Assembly: GCF_014193895.1 (NCBI RefSeq)
Contig: NZ_BLZR01000001.1
Span: forward strand, 2,294,001 to 2,358,000
Source of the DNA: Clostridium fungisolvens
GTDB taxonomy: Bacteria > Bacillota > Clostridia > Clostridiales > Clostridiaceae
Direction of reading: 5' to 3'
Length of the DNA: 64,000 nucleotides
Each line of letters opens with the position of its first letter. Position 1 is the stretch's first letter. Under the pieces are notes generated by a model that searched no databases, was not told the DNA's origin, and saw nothing but the letters and a program-made list of their open reading frames with translations. The translations under genes were made by a program, and so were the position numbers. This document shows, one piece after another, positions 1-9,219 of the stretch.

Positions 1-1894
1 CTAGAAGCTTTTCTGCACCGGATGAATCTAGTATAGTTCTTGAATCTATCTGGCTAGAAACTGCAAAAGATATTCTAGATGGTATATTAGCTTTTATAAC
101 ACCGGTTATAACATCAACTGAAGGTCTTTGAGTTGCAATAACAAGATGCATACCAGCAGCTCTAGCCATCTGTGCTAATCTAGCTATATAATCTTCTACA
201 TCATTAGGGCAAGCCATCATTAAATCTGCAAGCTCATCTACTATTATAACAATCCAAGGTAATTTTTCTGTGATAATACCTTTATCAAAAAGATTATTAT
301 ATGATTCTATATTTCTAACACCGCTATCTGCAAACAATTTATATCTTCTTGTCATTTCATTAACAGCCCAATTAAGAGCCGCAGCTGCCTTTTTAGGATC
401 AGTTACTACTGGAATTAGAAGCTGAGGTATTCCGTTATATACATTAAGTTCAACTACCTTAGGGTCTACCATCAAAAGCTTAACCTCAGCAGGAGAATAT
501 TTATATAATATACTAATAATTAGAGTATTAATACATACACTTTTACCCGATCCAGTAGCACCTGCTATTAATAAATGAGGCATCTTACTTAAATCTGTAA
601 CAATAGCTTTTCCCGCTATATCCTTACCTAGAGCAAAAGCAAGATTGGTTTTAGTATTAATAAATTCTTCAGACTCTAATACTTCTCTAAGCATGACTGG
701 TGTCAATTCTTTGTTAGGAACTTCTATCCCTACAGCTGCTTTACCTGGGATAGGGGCTTCTATTCTTACACCATTAGCAGCTAGCCCTAAAGCTATATCA
801 TCTGATAAATTAACTATTTTGCTTACTTTTACCCCTGCACTTGGCTGAAGCTCAAATCTAGTAACAGATGGCCCTTTAGTTACTTGTACAATTTTAGCAT
901 CAACTCCAAAACTATTAAGGGTTTCTTCAAGTTTAGTTGCATTTAAAAGTAAATCCTTCTTATCTTCCTTTTTAAGCTTTAAAGCTGAATTTACATTTAG
1001 AAGTTCAGTGGAAGGAATTTTATACTCTTTATCATCTGTTGAAAGCAATCTTTCTGTTAATTCCTTATTCACTACTTCCTTAACTTCGTTGTCTAATCCT
1101 TTTTTCTTATCTGAGGTATTGGTAGTGCTTGGAGTAGATATATTATTATCTGTTATTTCCACCTTTGTTGGAGCACTCTCAGACATTACTTCTTCATGAA
1201 TTGACGCATTCTTCATAAAATCCAGTATTTTAATTTTATTATTTATTCCATTGATAAACTCATTTTGATCCGGATTCTTTTCCTCTATAACTAGGAAATC
1301 ATCTTTTTTCTCTACCTGTTTAGGTTTCTCACTATTCTTTACATTCTTCTTCTGTAGAAAGCCTAAATCTATATTTATTGACTCTAACGAGAAATCAAAT
1401 CCAATTATAAATACTATAACATAGATAGCTATATTTACAATGAAAGTACCAACGCTCCCAATTAACTTATATATAGGTAAAGTTATAGTAAATCCAATAA
1501 TTCCGCTATGAAAATAATTTTGAGAATATATAATTGCTTTTAATGAATTTAAAAAACTAGTCTTGTCATAATAGCTTTCTATAGACATTACTTGTATAAA
1601 TACTAGAGAATTTATTATTGCTATTGTTAAAGCTATAAAACTTTTAGATAACTTTATAACTCCTTTTGAGCTAATATATATTATTGATAAATATATCATA
1701 TATATTGGCAATATATATGTTCCTACTCCTATTGATGATATAAAGAAACGTTTTGAAAAAAACGAAAGATATCCAGCTGCATTTGTATATATGCTTATAG
1801 CTAAAACTAGGCTCACTGCTAGTAATATTATTCCTGTTATATCAGTATTTTTTTTCTTTTGATTTTTTTTGCTTGTAGATTTTTTCTTAGCCAT
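1..1894 (-). CDS. spoIIIE: FtsK/SpoIIIE DNA translocase, C-terminal end outside window
   Basis: DNA-pumping ATPase that moves chromosome into the forespore or clears it from the division septum. About 631 residues are visible, read from ATG at 1894 behind a GGGAGGTG ribosome binding site; the end runs off the left edge. Residues about 20-165 hold roughly four membrane segments. A charged, low-complexity linker follows, then the RecA-like motor with Walker A GATGSGKS near residue 443 and a Walker B-like IIVDELADLMM near 550. The DNA-reading gamma domain would lie outside the window. Position next to tepA matches B. subtilis spoIIIE rather than the second FtsK paralogue SftA, so that symbol is used; sequence alone does not separate division from sporulation roles. 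Confidence 0.93.
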   Translation of the reverse strand, partial: MAKKKSTSKKNQKKKNTDITGIILLAVSLVLAISIYTNAAGYLSFFSKRFFISSIGVGTYILPIYMIYLSIIYISSKGVIKLSKSFIALTIAIINSLVFIQVMSIESYYDKTSFLNSLKAIIYSQNYFHSGIIGFTITLPIYKLIGSVGTFIVNIAIYVIVFIIGFDFSLESINIDLGFLQKKNVKNSEKPKQVEKKDDFLVIEEKNPDQNEFINGINNKIKILDFMKNASIHEEVMSESAPTKVEITDNNISTPSTTNTSDKKKGLDNEVKEVVNKELTERLLSTDDKEYKIPSTELLNVNSALKLKKEDKKDLLLNATKLEETLNSFGVDAKIVQVTKGPSVTRFELQPSAGVKVSKIVNLSDDIALGLAANGVRIEAPIPGKAAVGIEVPNKELTPVMLREVLESEEFINTKTNLAFALGKDIAGKAIVTDLSKMPHLLIAGATGSGKSVCINTLIISILYKYSPAEVKLLMVDPKVVELNVYNGIPQLLIPVVTDPKKAAAALNWAVNEMTRRYKLFADSGVRNIESYNNLFDKGIITEKLPWIVIIVDELADLMMACPNDVEDYIARLAQMARAAGMHLVIATQRPSVDVITGVIKANIPSRISFAVSSQIDSRTILDSSGAEKLL

Positions 1895-2025
1895 TCTTTT
1901 CACCTCCCTTTACTACTTCTACAAATAGGTTTAATTTCCTCTTCTTATTTACTCTTTATCTTAATAGCTTTTGTTATATCATAAATATAATTATCTATAC
2001 TTTTTATTATTGCGAATTAGTAAAG

Positions 2026-2063
2026 AGTAAATAAACCATAGGTTTTCCCTATGGTTTATTTAC
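2026..2063 (-). terminator. Hairpin at the end of tepA
   Basis: A 16-bp perfect inverted repeat (arms about 2027-2042 and 2048-2063, five-base loop) contains the last codons and stop of tepA. The following minus-strand bases are only moderately T-rich, so termination before spoIIIE may be partial. Confidence 0.6.
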
Positions 2064-2744
2064 ACTATCTATCATTGAATTCAGTTTAGCAAGTGCTTCT
2101 TTAATTCCACCAACTTCATCTATGAGTCCATAATCTACAGCTTCTTTTCCTACTAAAATAGTTCCCATATCATTTAATAGCTCATCAGTTTGAAGCATTA
2201 ACGTTTTTAGGGTTTCCTTATTTATTTTAGAAGTTCTAACTATAAATTCATTTATGCGTTCCTGCATTTTATTAAAATATTTAAAAGTTTGAGGAACCCC
2301 CAGTACCAATCCGTTCATTCTTATTGGATGCAATATCATAGTAGCAGAAGGGGATATAAACGAATAGTCAGATGCAGTAGCTAAAGGAACTCCTATAGAG
2401 TGTCCTCCACCTATTACTAACGAAACTGTAGGCTTACTTAAACTTCTTATCATCTCTGAAATGGCGAGTCCTGCTTCTACGTCACCACCAACAGTGTTTA
2501 AAATAGTTAATATACCTTCTACCTTTTCATTTTGTTCCATTTCTATCAGTTGAGGTATTACATGCTCATACTTTGTGGTTTTAGTTTGTGGTGGCAAAAC
2601 ACCATGACCTTCAATCTGACCAATTATAGATAATATATGAATTCTTTGTTGTGTTTCTTGAGCAGAATTTAAATTTCCAAGTTCTTTTATTGCTTCAATT
2701 TTATCATCTTGTTTTGTTTCATCTTTTTTTAGTTCATCGTTCAT
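2049..2744 (-). CDS. tepA: ClpP-like protease TepA (translocation-enhancing peptidase)
   Basis: Member of the ClpP/crotonase-fold serine peptidases, named TepA in Bacillus for a role in protein translocation; the physiological substrate is not well defined. The nucleophile region reads GGGHSIGVPLA, with the candidate serine after GGH, and MILHPIR supplies the candidate histidine. That serine context differs from classical ClpP. At 231 residues it is of usual length, with a charged N-terminus and no signal peptide. An in-frame ATG six bases upstream sits against the AGGAGG site, so ATG 2744 with seven-base spacing is chosen. It lies between dapG and spoIIIE, as in B. subtilis, although the genes that separate them there are missing here. 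Confidence 0.88.
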   Translation of the reverse strand: MNDELKKDETKQDDKIEAIKELGNLNSAQETQQRIHILSIIGQIEGHGVLPPQTKTTKYEHVIPQLIEMEQNEKVEGILTILNTVGGDVEAGLAISEMIRSLSKPTVSLVIGGGHSIGVPLATASDYSFISPSATMILHPIRMNGLVLGVPQTFKYFNKMQERINEFIVRTSKINKETLKTLMLQTDELLNDMGTILVGKEAVDYGLIDEVGGIKEALAKLNSMIDSVNKP

Positions 2745-2802
2745 AATCATTCCTCCTGTACTTTACTATTTTGTACAAGAGAACACTCTATTATTCAAGC
2801 TA

Positions 2803-3996
2803 TTACATAAAAGCTTTATGAAGTACATTAATTGCTTTTTCTACATCGAAGGAATGTATTAAGCACCATATTGTAGTATGAGAATCAGCTGTCTGGAGAA
2901 CCTCAATATTATTATCATCCAAAGTTCTTATTATTTTGGCCATTACTCCAGGAATACCTTTCATTCTTGAACCAATTAAAGAAACCTTACTGCAGTCTTT
3001 AACTAAGCTGTATATAATATTTTCATCTTTTAACACTGATTCTAATTTCAACAAGTCTTCTGAATCAATCGTAAATATTTTTTCTTTTGGAAATATATTA
3101 ATTAAATCTAAGCTTATTTTATTTTCAGCTAAAGTATCTAATACTTTTCTATATTCAATTTTATCTTTATTTTCTAAATCAGTTACAGTTACTTGAATTC
3201 TTCCTGACATATGAGTTATACCAGTTAAGATACGTGGATCACTGCTATCACCAACATTGTCTATAACCGTCCCTTTACTTTTAGACATTGTATTTCTTAT
3301 TACAAGAGGTATATTTCCTCTCATAGCAATCTCTACAGCTCTAGGATGAATAACTTTAGCACCTTGATCAGCAAACTGAAACACTTCATTATAACTTATT
3401 TTATCTATCAAATTCGCATCTTCTACTATTCTTGGATCTGCTGTCATTATCCCATCTACATCAGTAAATATTTCAATTTGCTCACTTTTTAAAGCTACAC
3501 CTAATATTGATGCTGTAGTATCACTACCGCCTCTTCCGAGTGTTGTAAAATTACCTTCTGCATCAGTACCTTGAAATCCACATATTACTGGTACTATTCC
3601 TTCGTTCAATAAGTGTATTATTCTCTTTGTATCTACGTCTAATAAGCGCGCATTGGAAAAATCACTATTAGTTATTATACCAGCTTGTCCTCCAGTCAAA
3701 GGCATGGCTTTAATATTGTTCATGTATAGTTCTTGACAAAGAACTGTAGAACTAATTATTTCACCACAGCACATTAAAAGATCAGTTGCATGCTTGTTTG
3801 ATTTTTTAAAATCACTATTAAGAAGTGAAAGAAGTGTATCTGTTGCATACGGTTCTCCCTTTCTTCCCATAGCAGAAACTACAACTACTGGTGAATAACC
3901 ATTGTTTATTGCTTCTTTAACTTTTTCAATTACCTGTTCTCTTCTCTCAGATGTAGATACTGAAGTTCCACCAAACTTTTGTATGATGATTTTCAA
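2803..3996 (-). CDS. dapG: Aspartate kinase (DapG type)
   Basis: Phosphorylates aspartate, the first step towards diaminopimelate, lysine, threonine and methionine. It opens with the kinase signature KFGGTSV (residues 7-13), has the GRGGSDTTA substrate/ATP motif near residue 155 and carries tandem ACT-type regulatory domains in the last 140 residues. The 397-residue length fits DapG/LysC enzymes. The start codon is TTG, placed well behind AAGGAGTG. In Bacillus the equivalent gene sits in a dap/spoVF cluster that feeds dipicolinate synthesis; here the asd, dapA and spoVF neighbours are absent, so the isozyme assignment rests on position between ylmC/ymxH and tepA. Confidence 0.9.
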   Translation of the reverse strand: MKIIIQKFGGTSVSTSERREQVIEKVKEAINNGYSPVVVVSAMGRKGEPYATDTLLSLLNSDFKKSNKHATDLLMCCGEIISSTVLCQELYMNNIKAMPLTGGQAGIITNSDFSNARLLDVDTKRIIHLLNEGIVPVICGFQGTDAEGNFTTLGRGGSDTTASILGVALKSEQIEIFTDVDGIMTADPRIVEDANLIDKISYNEVFQFADQGAKVIHPRAVEIAMRGNIPLVIRNTMSKSKGTVIDNVGDSSDPRILTGITHMSGRIQVTVTDLENKDKIEYRKVLDTLAENKISLDLINIFPKEKIFTIDSEDLLKLESVLKDENIIYSLVKDCSKVSLIGSRMKGIPGVMAKIIRTLDDNNIEVLQTADSHTTIWCLIHSFDVEKAINVLHKAFM

Positions 3997-4011
3997 AATA
4001 TCACTCCTTTG

Positions 4012-4287
4012 TTAAAGCTTTGTTCTTTTAATCATTTCCTCTTCGACGTCAAGTATTATTGTTTTTGCACCTATTTTTTTTACGTAATCCCAAGAAATCT
4101 CTAGGAATTCGTCTCCTCCAAATAGGCTAAACTTTGACATATTGACATTTATGATGAGAAACTTAAGTTTCCCCTCGTCATCTATAACTATATCATTGCT
4201 TGATAAAGAATTATACTTTTCGCCATCATTTACGTTTATGATCTCATAACGTTCCATTTCAGATAAATATTTTACATTGTCACTCAT
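4012..4287 (-). CDS. YlmC/YmxH family PRC-barrel protein
   Basis: Small 91-residue protein of the YlmC/YmxH sporulation-associated family, a PRC-barrel-like fold of unproven function. The core reads SDNDIV-type barrel strands followed by GKLKFLIINV and FLEISWDYVKKIGAKTIILD, typical of the family. The longer in-frame reading upstream (MMLRRCIT) is rejected because AAGGAGGTG lies inside it and points to ATG 4287. It sits between mlpA and dapG, the same place as ymxH in B. subtilis. Confidence 0.85.
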   Translation of the reverse strand: MSDNVKYLSEMERYEIINVNDGEKYNSLSSNDIVIDDEGKLKFLIINVNMSKFSLFGGDEFLEISWDYVKKIGAKTIILDVEEEMIKRTKL

Positions 4288-4338
4288 TGTAATACACCTC
4301 CTTAACATCAAAGTATGATACCAAGGAGGATTTTATGC

Positions 4339-5634
4339 TTATATATTTCCTTCACTGTTAGTGTATGCAACTATATCTTTTTGTGCTAGTGTGGACAAAG
4401 TATCTAAATTAATTTCTTTTCCAACAAATGCACCATTTATAATTCCTGGTTTAAAGCATTGTTCGAGCATAGTGTGAACTGTATCGAAATTAATTCTGTC
4501 TATTTTACTTATTATATCTTCTGGTTTATTTATTTTATTCAAGAATAGAACAGATTTACCATTGCTAAACATTCTACTACTAGTACTTTCTAGTCCTAAA
4601 ACATAACCTGCTTTAATTTTTTCTTTGTTTATATTTAGTTGTTCTTTAGTGATTCCTTTAGAAATAAAAAGCTCTAATTCCTCATTTATGGCAAGCAGTG
4701 TTTGTTCTGCATATGCAGGATTAAGTCCTACATAAATATTTAACATTCCAGTATTTTTATAAGAAAGAGGATATGAATAAACTGAATAACATACACCCAT
4801 TTCTTCACGAACTTTTTGGAACAACAGTGAGGATGCACCTCCACCTAAAATATTATTTAGAACTATTAAATTATATCCGTTATCGTCTCCAATTGGAACT
4901 CCTTTAAGTCCTAAATTTATATGAAGTTGTTCTATATCCTTATCAGAGCTTAAGAAATTATTTTTAAGCTCAGGAGTTGAATAATCTGTTATTATCTCTC
5001 TTTCAGATTTCCAACCTCCAAAATAATTCTCTACAAGTTTTATAAGTTCTTTGTATTCAAACTTACCACAGATAGATAAAACTGAATTTTTAGGTGTATA
5101 GTGAGATTCAACATAGTTAGTTATAATTTCTCTATTAAATGACCTTACAGTTTCAGGAGTTCCGAGGATTGGATATGCTAAAGAATCATCTTCAAAGGCT
5201 GCTTTTGCATGTATATCAGATAATACATCCTCTGGAGTATCTTCACCCATATTTATCTCTTCCACAACTACACCTTGTTCCTTTTGTATGTCTTCCTCAG
5301 TAAAATTAGAATTAAACATCATATCAGACAATACATCTAAGCATAAACCAGCATGAGTCGAAAGGGCTTTGAAGTAATAACAGGTAGATTCTTTACTTGT
5401 ATAAGCATTTATTTGTCCACCCACATTTTCAATATCTTCAGCTATTTGTTTAGCATTTCTATTTTTTGTACCTTTAAACATCATGTGTTCTATAAAGTGA
5501 GAGATACCATTATTATGTAAGTCTTCATTTCTTGACCCATTCTCTACATGTAATCCTATGCTTATAGAGTCAACATGATCTATATATTCAGTAACAACTC
5601 TTAAACCATTTGGTAGTGTGTATAGATTATACAT
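4339..5634 (-). CDS. mlpA: M16 zinc peptidase MlpA/YmxG
   Basis: Insulinase-family (M16B) metallopeptidase of 431 residues. The inverted zinc motif HxxEH is seen as H46-F-I-E49-H50, and the family's downstream glutamate lies in the EINMGEDTPEDVLSD region near residue 125. The second, catalytically inert half with a GGGASSLLF loop is present near 265. It is probably cytoplasmic, with no signal peptide. It follows pnp as in Bacillus, where mlpA was linked to control of extracellular protease production; that role is family knowledge, not seen here. Its AAGGAGGT site starts only a few bases after the pnp terminator. Confidence 0.9.
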   Translation of the reverse strand: MYNLYTLPNGLRVVTEYIDHVDSISIGLHVENGSRNEDLHNNGISHFIEHMMFKGTKNRNAKQIAEDIENVGGQINAYTSKESTCYYFKALSTHAGLCLDVLSDMMFNSNFTEEDIQKEQGVVVEEINMGEDTPEDVLSDIHAKAAFEDDSLAYPILGTPETVRSFNREIITNYVESHYTPKNSVLSICGKFEYKELIKLVENYFGGWKSEREIITDYSTPELKNNFLSSDKDIEQLHINLGLKGVPIGDDNGYNLIVLNNILGGGASSLLFQKVREEMGVCYSVYSYPLSYKNTGMLNIYVGLNPAYAEQTLLAINEELELFISKGITKEQLNINKEKIKAGYVLGLESTSSRMFSNGKSVLFLNKINKPEDIISKIDRINFDTVHTMLEQCFKPGIINGAFVGKEINLDTLSTLAQKDIVAYTNSEGNI

Positions 5635-5648
5635 AAAAATACCTCCTT

Positions 5649-5681
5649 AAAAAATAAAAAGGCAATTTTTAAGTTGCCCTT
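5649..5681 (-). terminator. Terminator after pnp
   Basis: Eight-bp stem (5658-5665 with 5674-5681, one G-U pair) followed on the minus strand by a T-rich run. It ends seven bases before the pnp stop and the run leads directly into the mlpA ribosome binding site, so mlpA is reached by read-through or by a promoter I cannot see. Confidence 0.7.
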
Positions 5682-5687
5682 TCATCG

Positions 5688-7811
5688 TTATTCTTTTGAT
5701 TTATCTTCTTTTGATTTGTCTTCCTGTGTTTCAGCAATTGCATCTTTTCTAGATAGGTTAATTCTACCTTGGTTATCTATGTCAGTAACCTTTACAAGTA
5801 TTTCATCACCTACAGATACAATATCTTCAACTTTATTTACTCTAGTTACATCAAGTTTAGATATATGAACTAAACCTTCTTTGTTTGGTAGTATTTCAAC
5901 AAACGCACCAAATTGAGCAATCTTGACTACTTTACCTAAGTATATTTCTCCTGCTTTTACTTCACGAGTAAGTCCATCTATTATCTTTAAGGCTTCATTA
6001 ACTCCTGCATGGTCTGAAGAGGAAACAAATATCTTTCCATCATCCTTAATGTCAATCTTAACACCAGTATCAGCTATAATCTTATTGATTATCTTTCCAC
6101 CAGCACCGATTACATCCCTTATCTTATCAGGATCAATTTGTATTGTTGAAGTCTTAGGCGCATATAATGAAACTTCTTTTCTAGCAGCTGGTATACATTC
6201 TTTAATCTTATCAAGTATGCCAAGTCTTGCTTTTCTTGCATCATATATAGCCGTTCTTATACAATACTCTGATAATCCAGCTATCTTTGTATCAACTTGT
6301 ATAGAAGTTATTCCTTTTTCTGTACCTGCTACCTTAAAGTCCATATCTCCAAAGAAGTCTTCTATTCCTTGTATATCAGTTAGAACTTCTTCTTCTGATA
6401 AATCTTCGGAAGTTATTAACCCCATTGCTATACCAGCAGCTGGTCTTTTAATTGGAACTCCTGCATCTAATAATGCTAAAGTAGATCCACAAACTGATGC
6501 TTGTGATGTAGAACCATTTGAGCTTAATACTTCAGATACAAGTCTTATAGTGTATGGGAATTCTTCTTCCGATGGTATAAGTGGTTCTAGAGCTCTTTCA
6601 GCTAATGCACCATGACCAATTTCTCTTCTACCTGGTCCTCTTAAAGGTCTAACTTCACCAACACTGTATGATGGGAAGTTGTAGTGATGCATGTATCTCT
6701 TAGATACTTCTTCGCCAATTCCATCTAGAATTTGAACATCTCCTATAGCACCTAAAGTTGCTACAGTCATAACTTGTGTAAGTCCTCTTGTAAATATACC
6801 TGTTCCATGAGTTCTTGGTAAAACTCCTACTTCACAGCTTATTGGTCTAACCTGATCAAAAGCTCTTCCATCAGGACGTCTTCTTTCATGTAGAAGCATA
6901 TCTCTTACGATTTCTTTTTGAATTCTGTATACAACGTCATTAACATCTGACATGTTATCTGGATATATATCAGCAAAGTGTTGTACTACACTCTTCTTAA
7001 CTTCATCCATTTCTTCATTTCTTTCATTCTTGTCGATAATATACATAGCTTTTTTTATAGTTTCAAAGGAATATTCGCGAACAGTTTTTTCAAGTTCTGC
7101 ATCAACCTTGTATATTAAAGGTTCCTTTTTCTCTTTTCCAAAAGCTTTCATTGCTTCTTCTTGGAAAGCAACTATATCTTTACATGCTTCAAATCCAAAA
7201 GTAATAGCGTTTATCATAGTTTCTTCTGGTATCTCGTGACCACCAGCTTCAATCATCATAACTCTATCTTTTGTAGCACATACTGTTAAAGCAAGTATCA
7301 TTTCTTCTCTTTGCTTTGATGTTGGATTTAATATAAATTCATCACCGATTAAACCTACTTGTACTGCGGCTACTGGAGTGGTGAATGGGATACTTGATAG
7401 ACAAAGAGCAGTTGATGCTGCATTTATCGCAAGAATTTCTGGAAGGTTATCATTTTCTACAGAAACTACTGTACAAACTACTTGTACGTCATTCCTATAT
7501 CCTTTAGGGAAAAGTGGTCTAAGCGGTCTGTCGACAGCTCTTCCATTTAGAATTGCTTTTTCTGAAGGTCTACCCTCTCTCTTGATAAATCCTCCAGGTA
7601 TTTTTCCTACTGCATATAATCTTTCTTCATATTCAACACTTAAAGGAAAGAAATCAATCCCCTCTCTTGGTGATTCTGAAGCATTAGCGTTTGTTAATAT
7701 TACTGTATCACCATAGCTCATTAAGATAGCAGTATCTGAAAGCATTCCTAACTTTCCAAATTCTACTTTCATTTTTCTACCAGCTACGGTGGTTTCATGA
7801 AAATGATTCAT
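5688..7811 (-). CDS. pnp: Polyribonucleotide nucleotidyltransferase (PNPase)
   Basis: Phosphorolytic 3'-to-5' exoribonuclease of RNA decay, acting as a trimer. The 707 residues carry two RNase PH domains (about 1-215 and 310-540, including FFGDMDFKVAGT), a KH domain around 555-615 with VIGAGGKIINKI, and a C-terminal S1 domain around 620-690 (GEIYLGKVVKIAQFGAFVEI). The tail is a repeated KSKED stretch. ATG 7811 sits behind AAAGGAGGT. It follows rpsO, the near-universal rpsO-pnp arrangement, with a terminator between them. The length and all domains are normal. Confidence 0.98.
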   Translation of the reverse strand: MNHFHETTVAGRKMKVEFGKLGMLSDTAILMSYGDTVILTNANASESPREGIDFFPLSVEYEERLYAVGKIPGGFIKREGRPSEKAILNGRAVDRPLRPLFPKGYRNDVQVVCTVVSVENDNLPEILAINAASTALCLSSIPFTTPVAAVQVGLIGDEFILNPTSKQREEMILALTVCATKDRVMMIEAGGHEIPEETMINAITFGFEACKDIVAFQEEAMKAFGKEKKEPLIYKVDAELEKTVREYSFETIKKAMYIIDKNERNEEMDEVKKSVVQHFADIYPDNMSDVNDVVYRIQKEIVRDMLLHERRRPDGRAFDQVRPISCEVGVLPRTHGTGIFTRGLTQVMTVATLGAIGDVQILDGIGEEVSKRYMHHYNFPSYSVGEVRPLRGPGRREIGHGALAERALEPLIPSEEEFPYTIRLVSEVLSSNGSTSQASVCGSTLALLDAGVPIKRPAAGIAMGLITSEDLSEEEVLTDIQGIEDFFGDMDFKVAGTEKGITSIQVDTKIAGLSEYCIRTAIYDARKARLGILDKIKECIPAARKEVSLYAPKTSTIQIDPDKIRDVIGAGGKIINKIIADTGVKIDIKDDGKIFVSSSDHAGVNEALKIIDGLTREVKAGEIYLGKVVKIAQFGAFVEILPNKEGLVHISKLDVTRVNKVEDIVSVGDEILVKVTDIDNQGRINLSRKDAIAETQEDKSKEDKSKE

Positions 7812-7861
7812 GTGTTATTACCTCCTTTCGGTTACTTATGTAAAACTTTACTTTAGTTGAT

Positions 7862-7888
7862 AAAATAATAGAGCGGTATAACCGCTCT
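7862..7888 (-). terminator. Terminator between rpsO and pnp
   Basis: Perfect 8-bp GC-containing stem AGAGCGGT/ACCGCTCT with a three-base loop, eight bases after the rpsO stop, followed by ATTATTTTAT on the minus strand. Confidence 0.85.
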
Positions 7889-7895
7889 TTTCAGA

Positions 7896-8159
7896 TTAAC
7901 CTCTTATACCTAATTGTCCTATTATTGCTCTATATCTTTCGATATCTTGAGAAGATAGGTAGTTTAAAAGACCTCTTCTTTGTCCAACCATCATTAGAAG
8001 ACCTCTTCTTGAATGGTGATCTTTCTTATGAACCTTTAAATGTTCAGTAAGATAGTTGATTCTTTCAGTAAGTAGTGCTATTTGCACTTCTGGTGAACCA
8101 GTATCTCCTTCATGTCTTGCGTACTTAACTATAATTTCTTGTTTTCTTGCCTTATCCAT
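7896..8159 (-). CDS. rpsO: 30S ribosomal protein S15
   Basis: S15 binds the 16S rRNA central domain early in small-subunit assembly. The 87-residue sequence has the family signatures GDTGSPEVQIALLTERI and HHSRRGLLMMVGQRRGLLNYL. ATG 8159 is behind GGAGGTGTTTACAC. It has its own promoter and a short structured leader in the gap behind ribF, consistent with the autoregulated S15 genes of other bacteria. Confidence 0.99.
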   Translation of the reverse strand: MDKARKQEIIVKYARHEGDTGSPEVQIALLTERINYLTEHLKVHKKDHHSRRGLLMMVGQRRGLLNYLSSQDIERYRAIIGQLGIRG

Positions 8160-8236
8160 GTGTAAACACCTCCAAAATTATCCCCTAGTTCCATGAAAAA
8201 AGATGGCAAACCTTTTATCTTAGGATTAGGTTCTCA
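8160..8236 (-). promoter_or_regulatory. rpsO 5' leader
   Basis: About 75 transcribed bases between the promoter and the start codon. It contains short complementary pieces (AACCT with AGGTT; CCAT with ATGG; ATCC with GGAT close to the ribosome binding site) that could form alternative pairings. S15 autoregulation through its leader is established in several bacteria; this particular structure is inferred. Confidence 0.45.
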
Positions 8237-8241
8237 AAGGT

Positions 8242-8270
8242 ATTATAGCAGAACTGATTTTTATTGTAAA
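8242..8270 (-). promoter_or_regulatory. Sigma-A promoter of rpsO
   Basis: TTTACA (8265-8270), 17-base spacer, TATAAT (8242-8247) on the minus strand. The near-consensus boxes make this one of the clearest promoters in the window. Confidence 0.85.
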
Positions 8271-8279
8271 TGAATTTTT

Positions 8280-9209
8280 TTACAATCCACTTAGGTTTTT
8301 TCTTGATTCAGCAAAAGCTTTGTCACTAATTAGTTGCTGCTGTAACTCCTTTAGGCTATTAAACTTTTCTTCATTTCTTATTCTTTCAAGAAAATAAACT
8401 TTTAATTCATCGCCATAAATATTTTTATTAAAATTTAATATATATGTCTCTATGGTTATATTCTTACCATTTACAGTAGGATTATAACCAATAGAGGTTA
8501 TACTTTTATATAACTTACTCTTATAAACTGTATTTGTATAATAAACTCCAATCTTAGGAAGAACTGAGCTAGATTCAACCTCAGTATTTGCAGTAGGAAA
8601 TCCTAAAGTTCTTCCAAGCTGCTTTCCTTTCACAACTGTACCTCTAAGAATATATGGTCTAGTAAGTAGTGCATTAGCACCATCCAAATCCCCATCAATT
8701 AGAAGATTTCTTATCTTTGTGCTGCTTATTATATTTTCTTCATTCATCAAAGCACCCATAATATGCAGTTCAAATCCATACTTTTCACTTAGAGTTTTTA
8801 GAAGATTTATATCACCTTTATTTTTATAGCCAAACCTATAATTAAACCCAACTATTATGCCTTTAGCATTGTATTTATTTAAGAGCATTTCTATAAATGC
8901 TTCAGGTTCAATCTTCATAAAGTCTTCATTAAAATTTATGAGACAAGCAATATCAATACCTAGTTCTTCAAGAATCTCAAGTTTTGTTTTATTATCAAGT
9001 AGCAATTTAGGAGCTCTATCTTTATTTACTACTGTTAGTGGATGGTTTTTAAAAGTAAAAACCATACTAGAACAGCTATTTTTCTTAGCTAATTCCAAAG
9101 TTTTATTTATTAAACTCAAATGTCCTAAATGCAAGCCATCGAAACTACCTAGAGCTATAAAAGAACTTTTTTGTAAAGAGATTTTGCTATTTTCATCAAT
9201 AATTATCAT
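8280..9209 (-). CDS. ribF: Bifunctional riboflavin kinase / FAD synthetase
   Basis: Converts riboflavin to FMN and FMN to FAD. The N-terminal adenylyltransferase domain (residues 1-180) shows GSFDGLHLGHLSLI and ISSTKIRNLL. The C-terminal riboflavin kinase domain begins near residue 185 with RGTVVKGKQLGRTLGFPTAN and continues to KVYFLERIRNEEKF. The 309-residue length is usual. The start is behind AGAGGT. It is the last gene of the nusA-infB operon, 10 bases behind truB. Confidence 0.97.
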   Translation of the reverse strand: MIIIDENSKISLQKSSFIALGSFDGLHLGHLSLINKTLELAKKNSCSSMVFTFKNHPLTVVNKDRAPKLLLDNKTKLEILEELGIDIACLINFNEDFMKIEPEAFIEMLLNKYNAKGIIVGFNYRFGYKNKGDINLLKTLSEKYGFELHIMGALMNEENIISSTKIRNLLIDGDLDGANALLTRPYILRGTVVKGKQLGRTLGFPTANTEVESSSVLPKIGVYYTNTVYKSKLYKSITSIGYNPTVNGKNITIETYILNFNKNIYGDELKVYFLERIRNEEKFNSLKELQQQLISDKAFAESRKNLSGL

Positions 9210-9219
9210 CTTTGTACCT

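Noticed and set aside
5923..6615. Long plus-strand open frame (230 codons) opposite pnp
   Set aside because: No ribosome binding site and fully antisense to the conserved PNPase domains; a mirror of coding bias in pnp.
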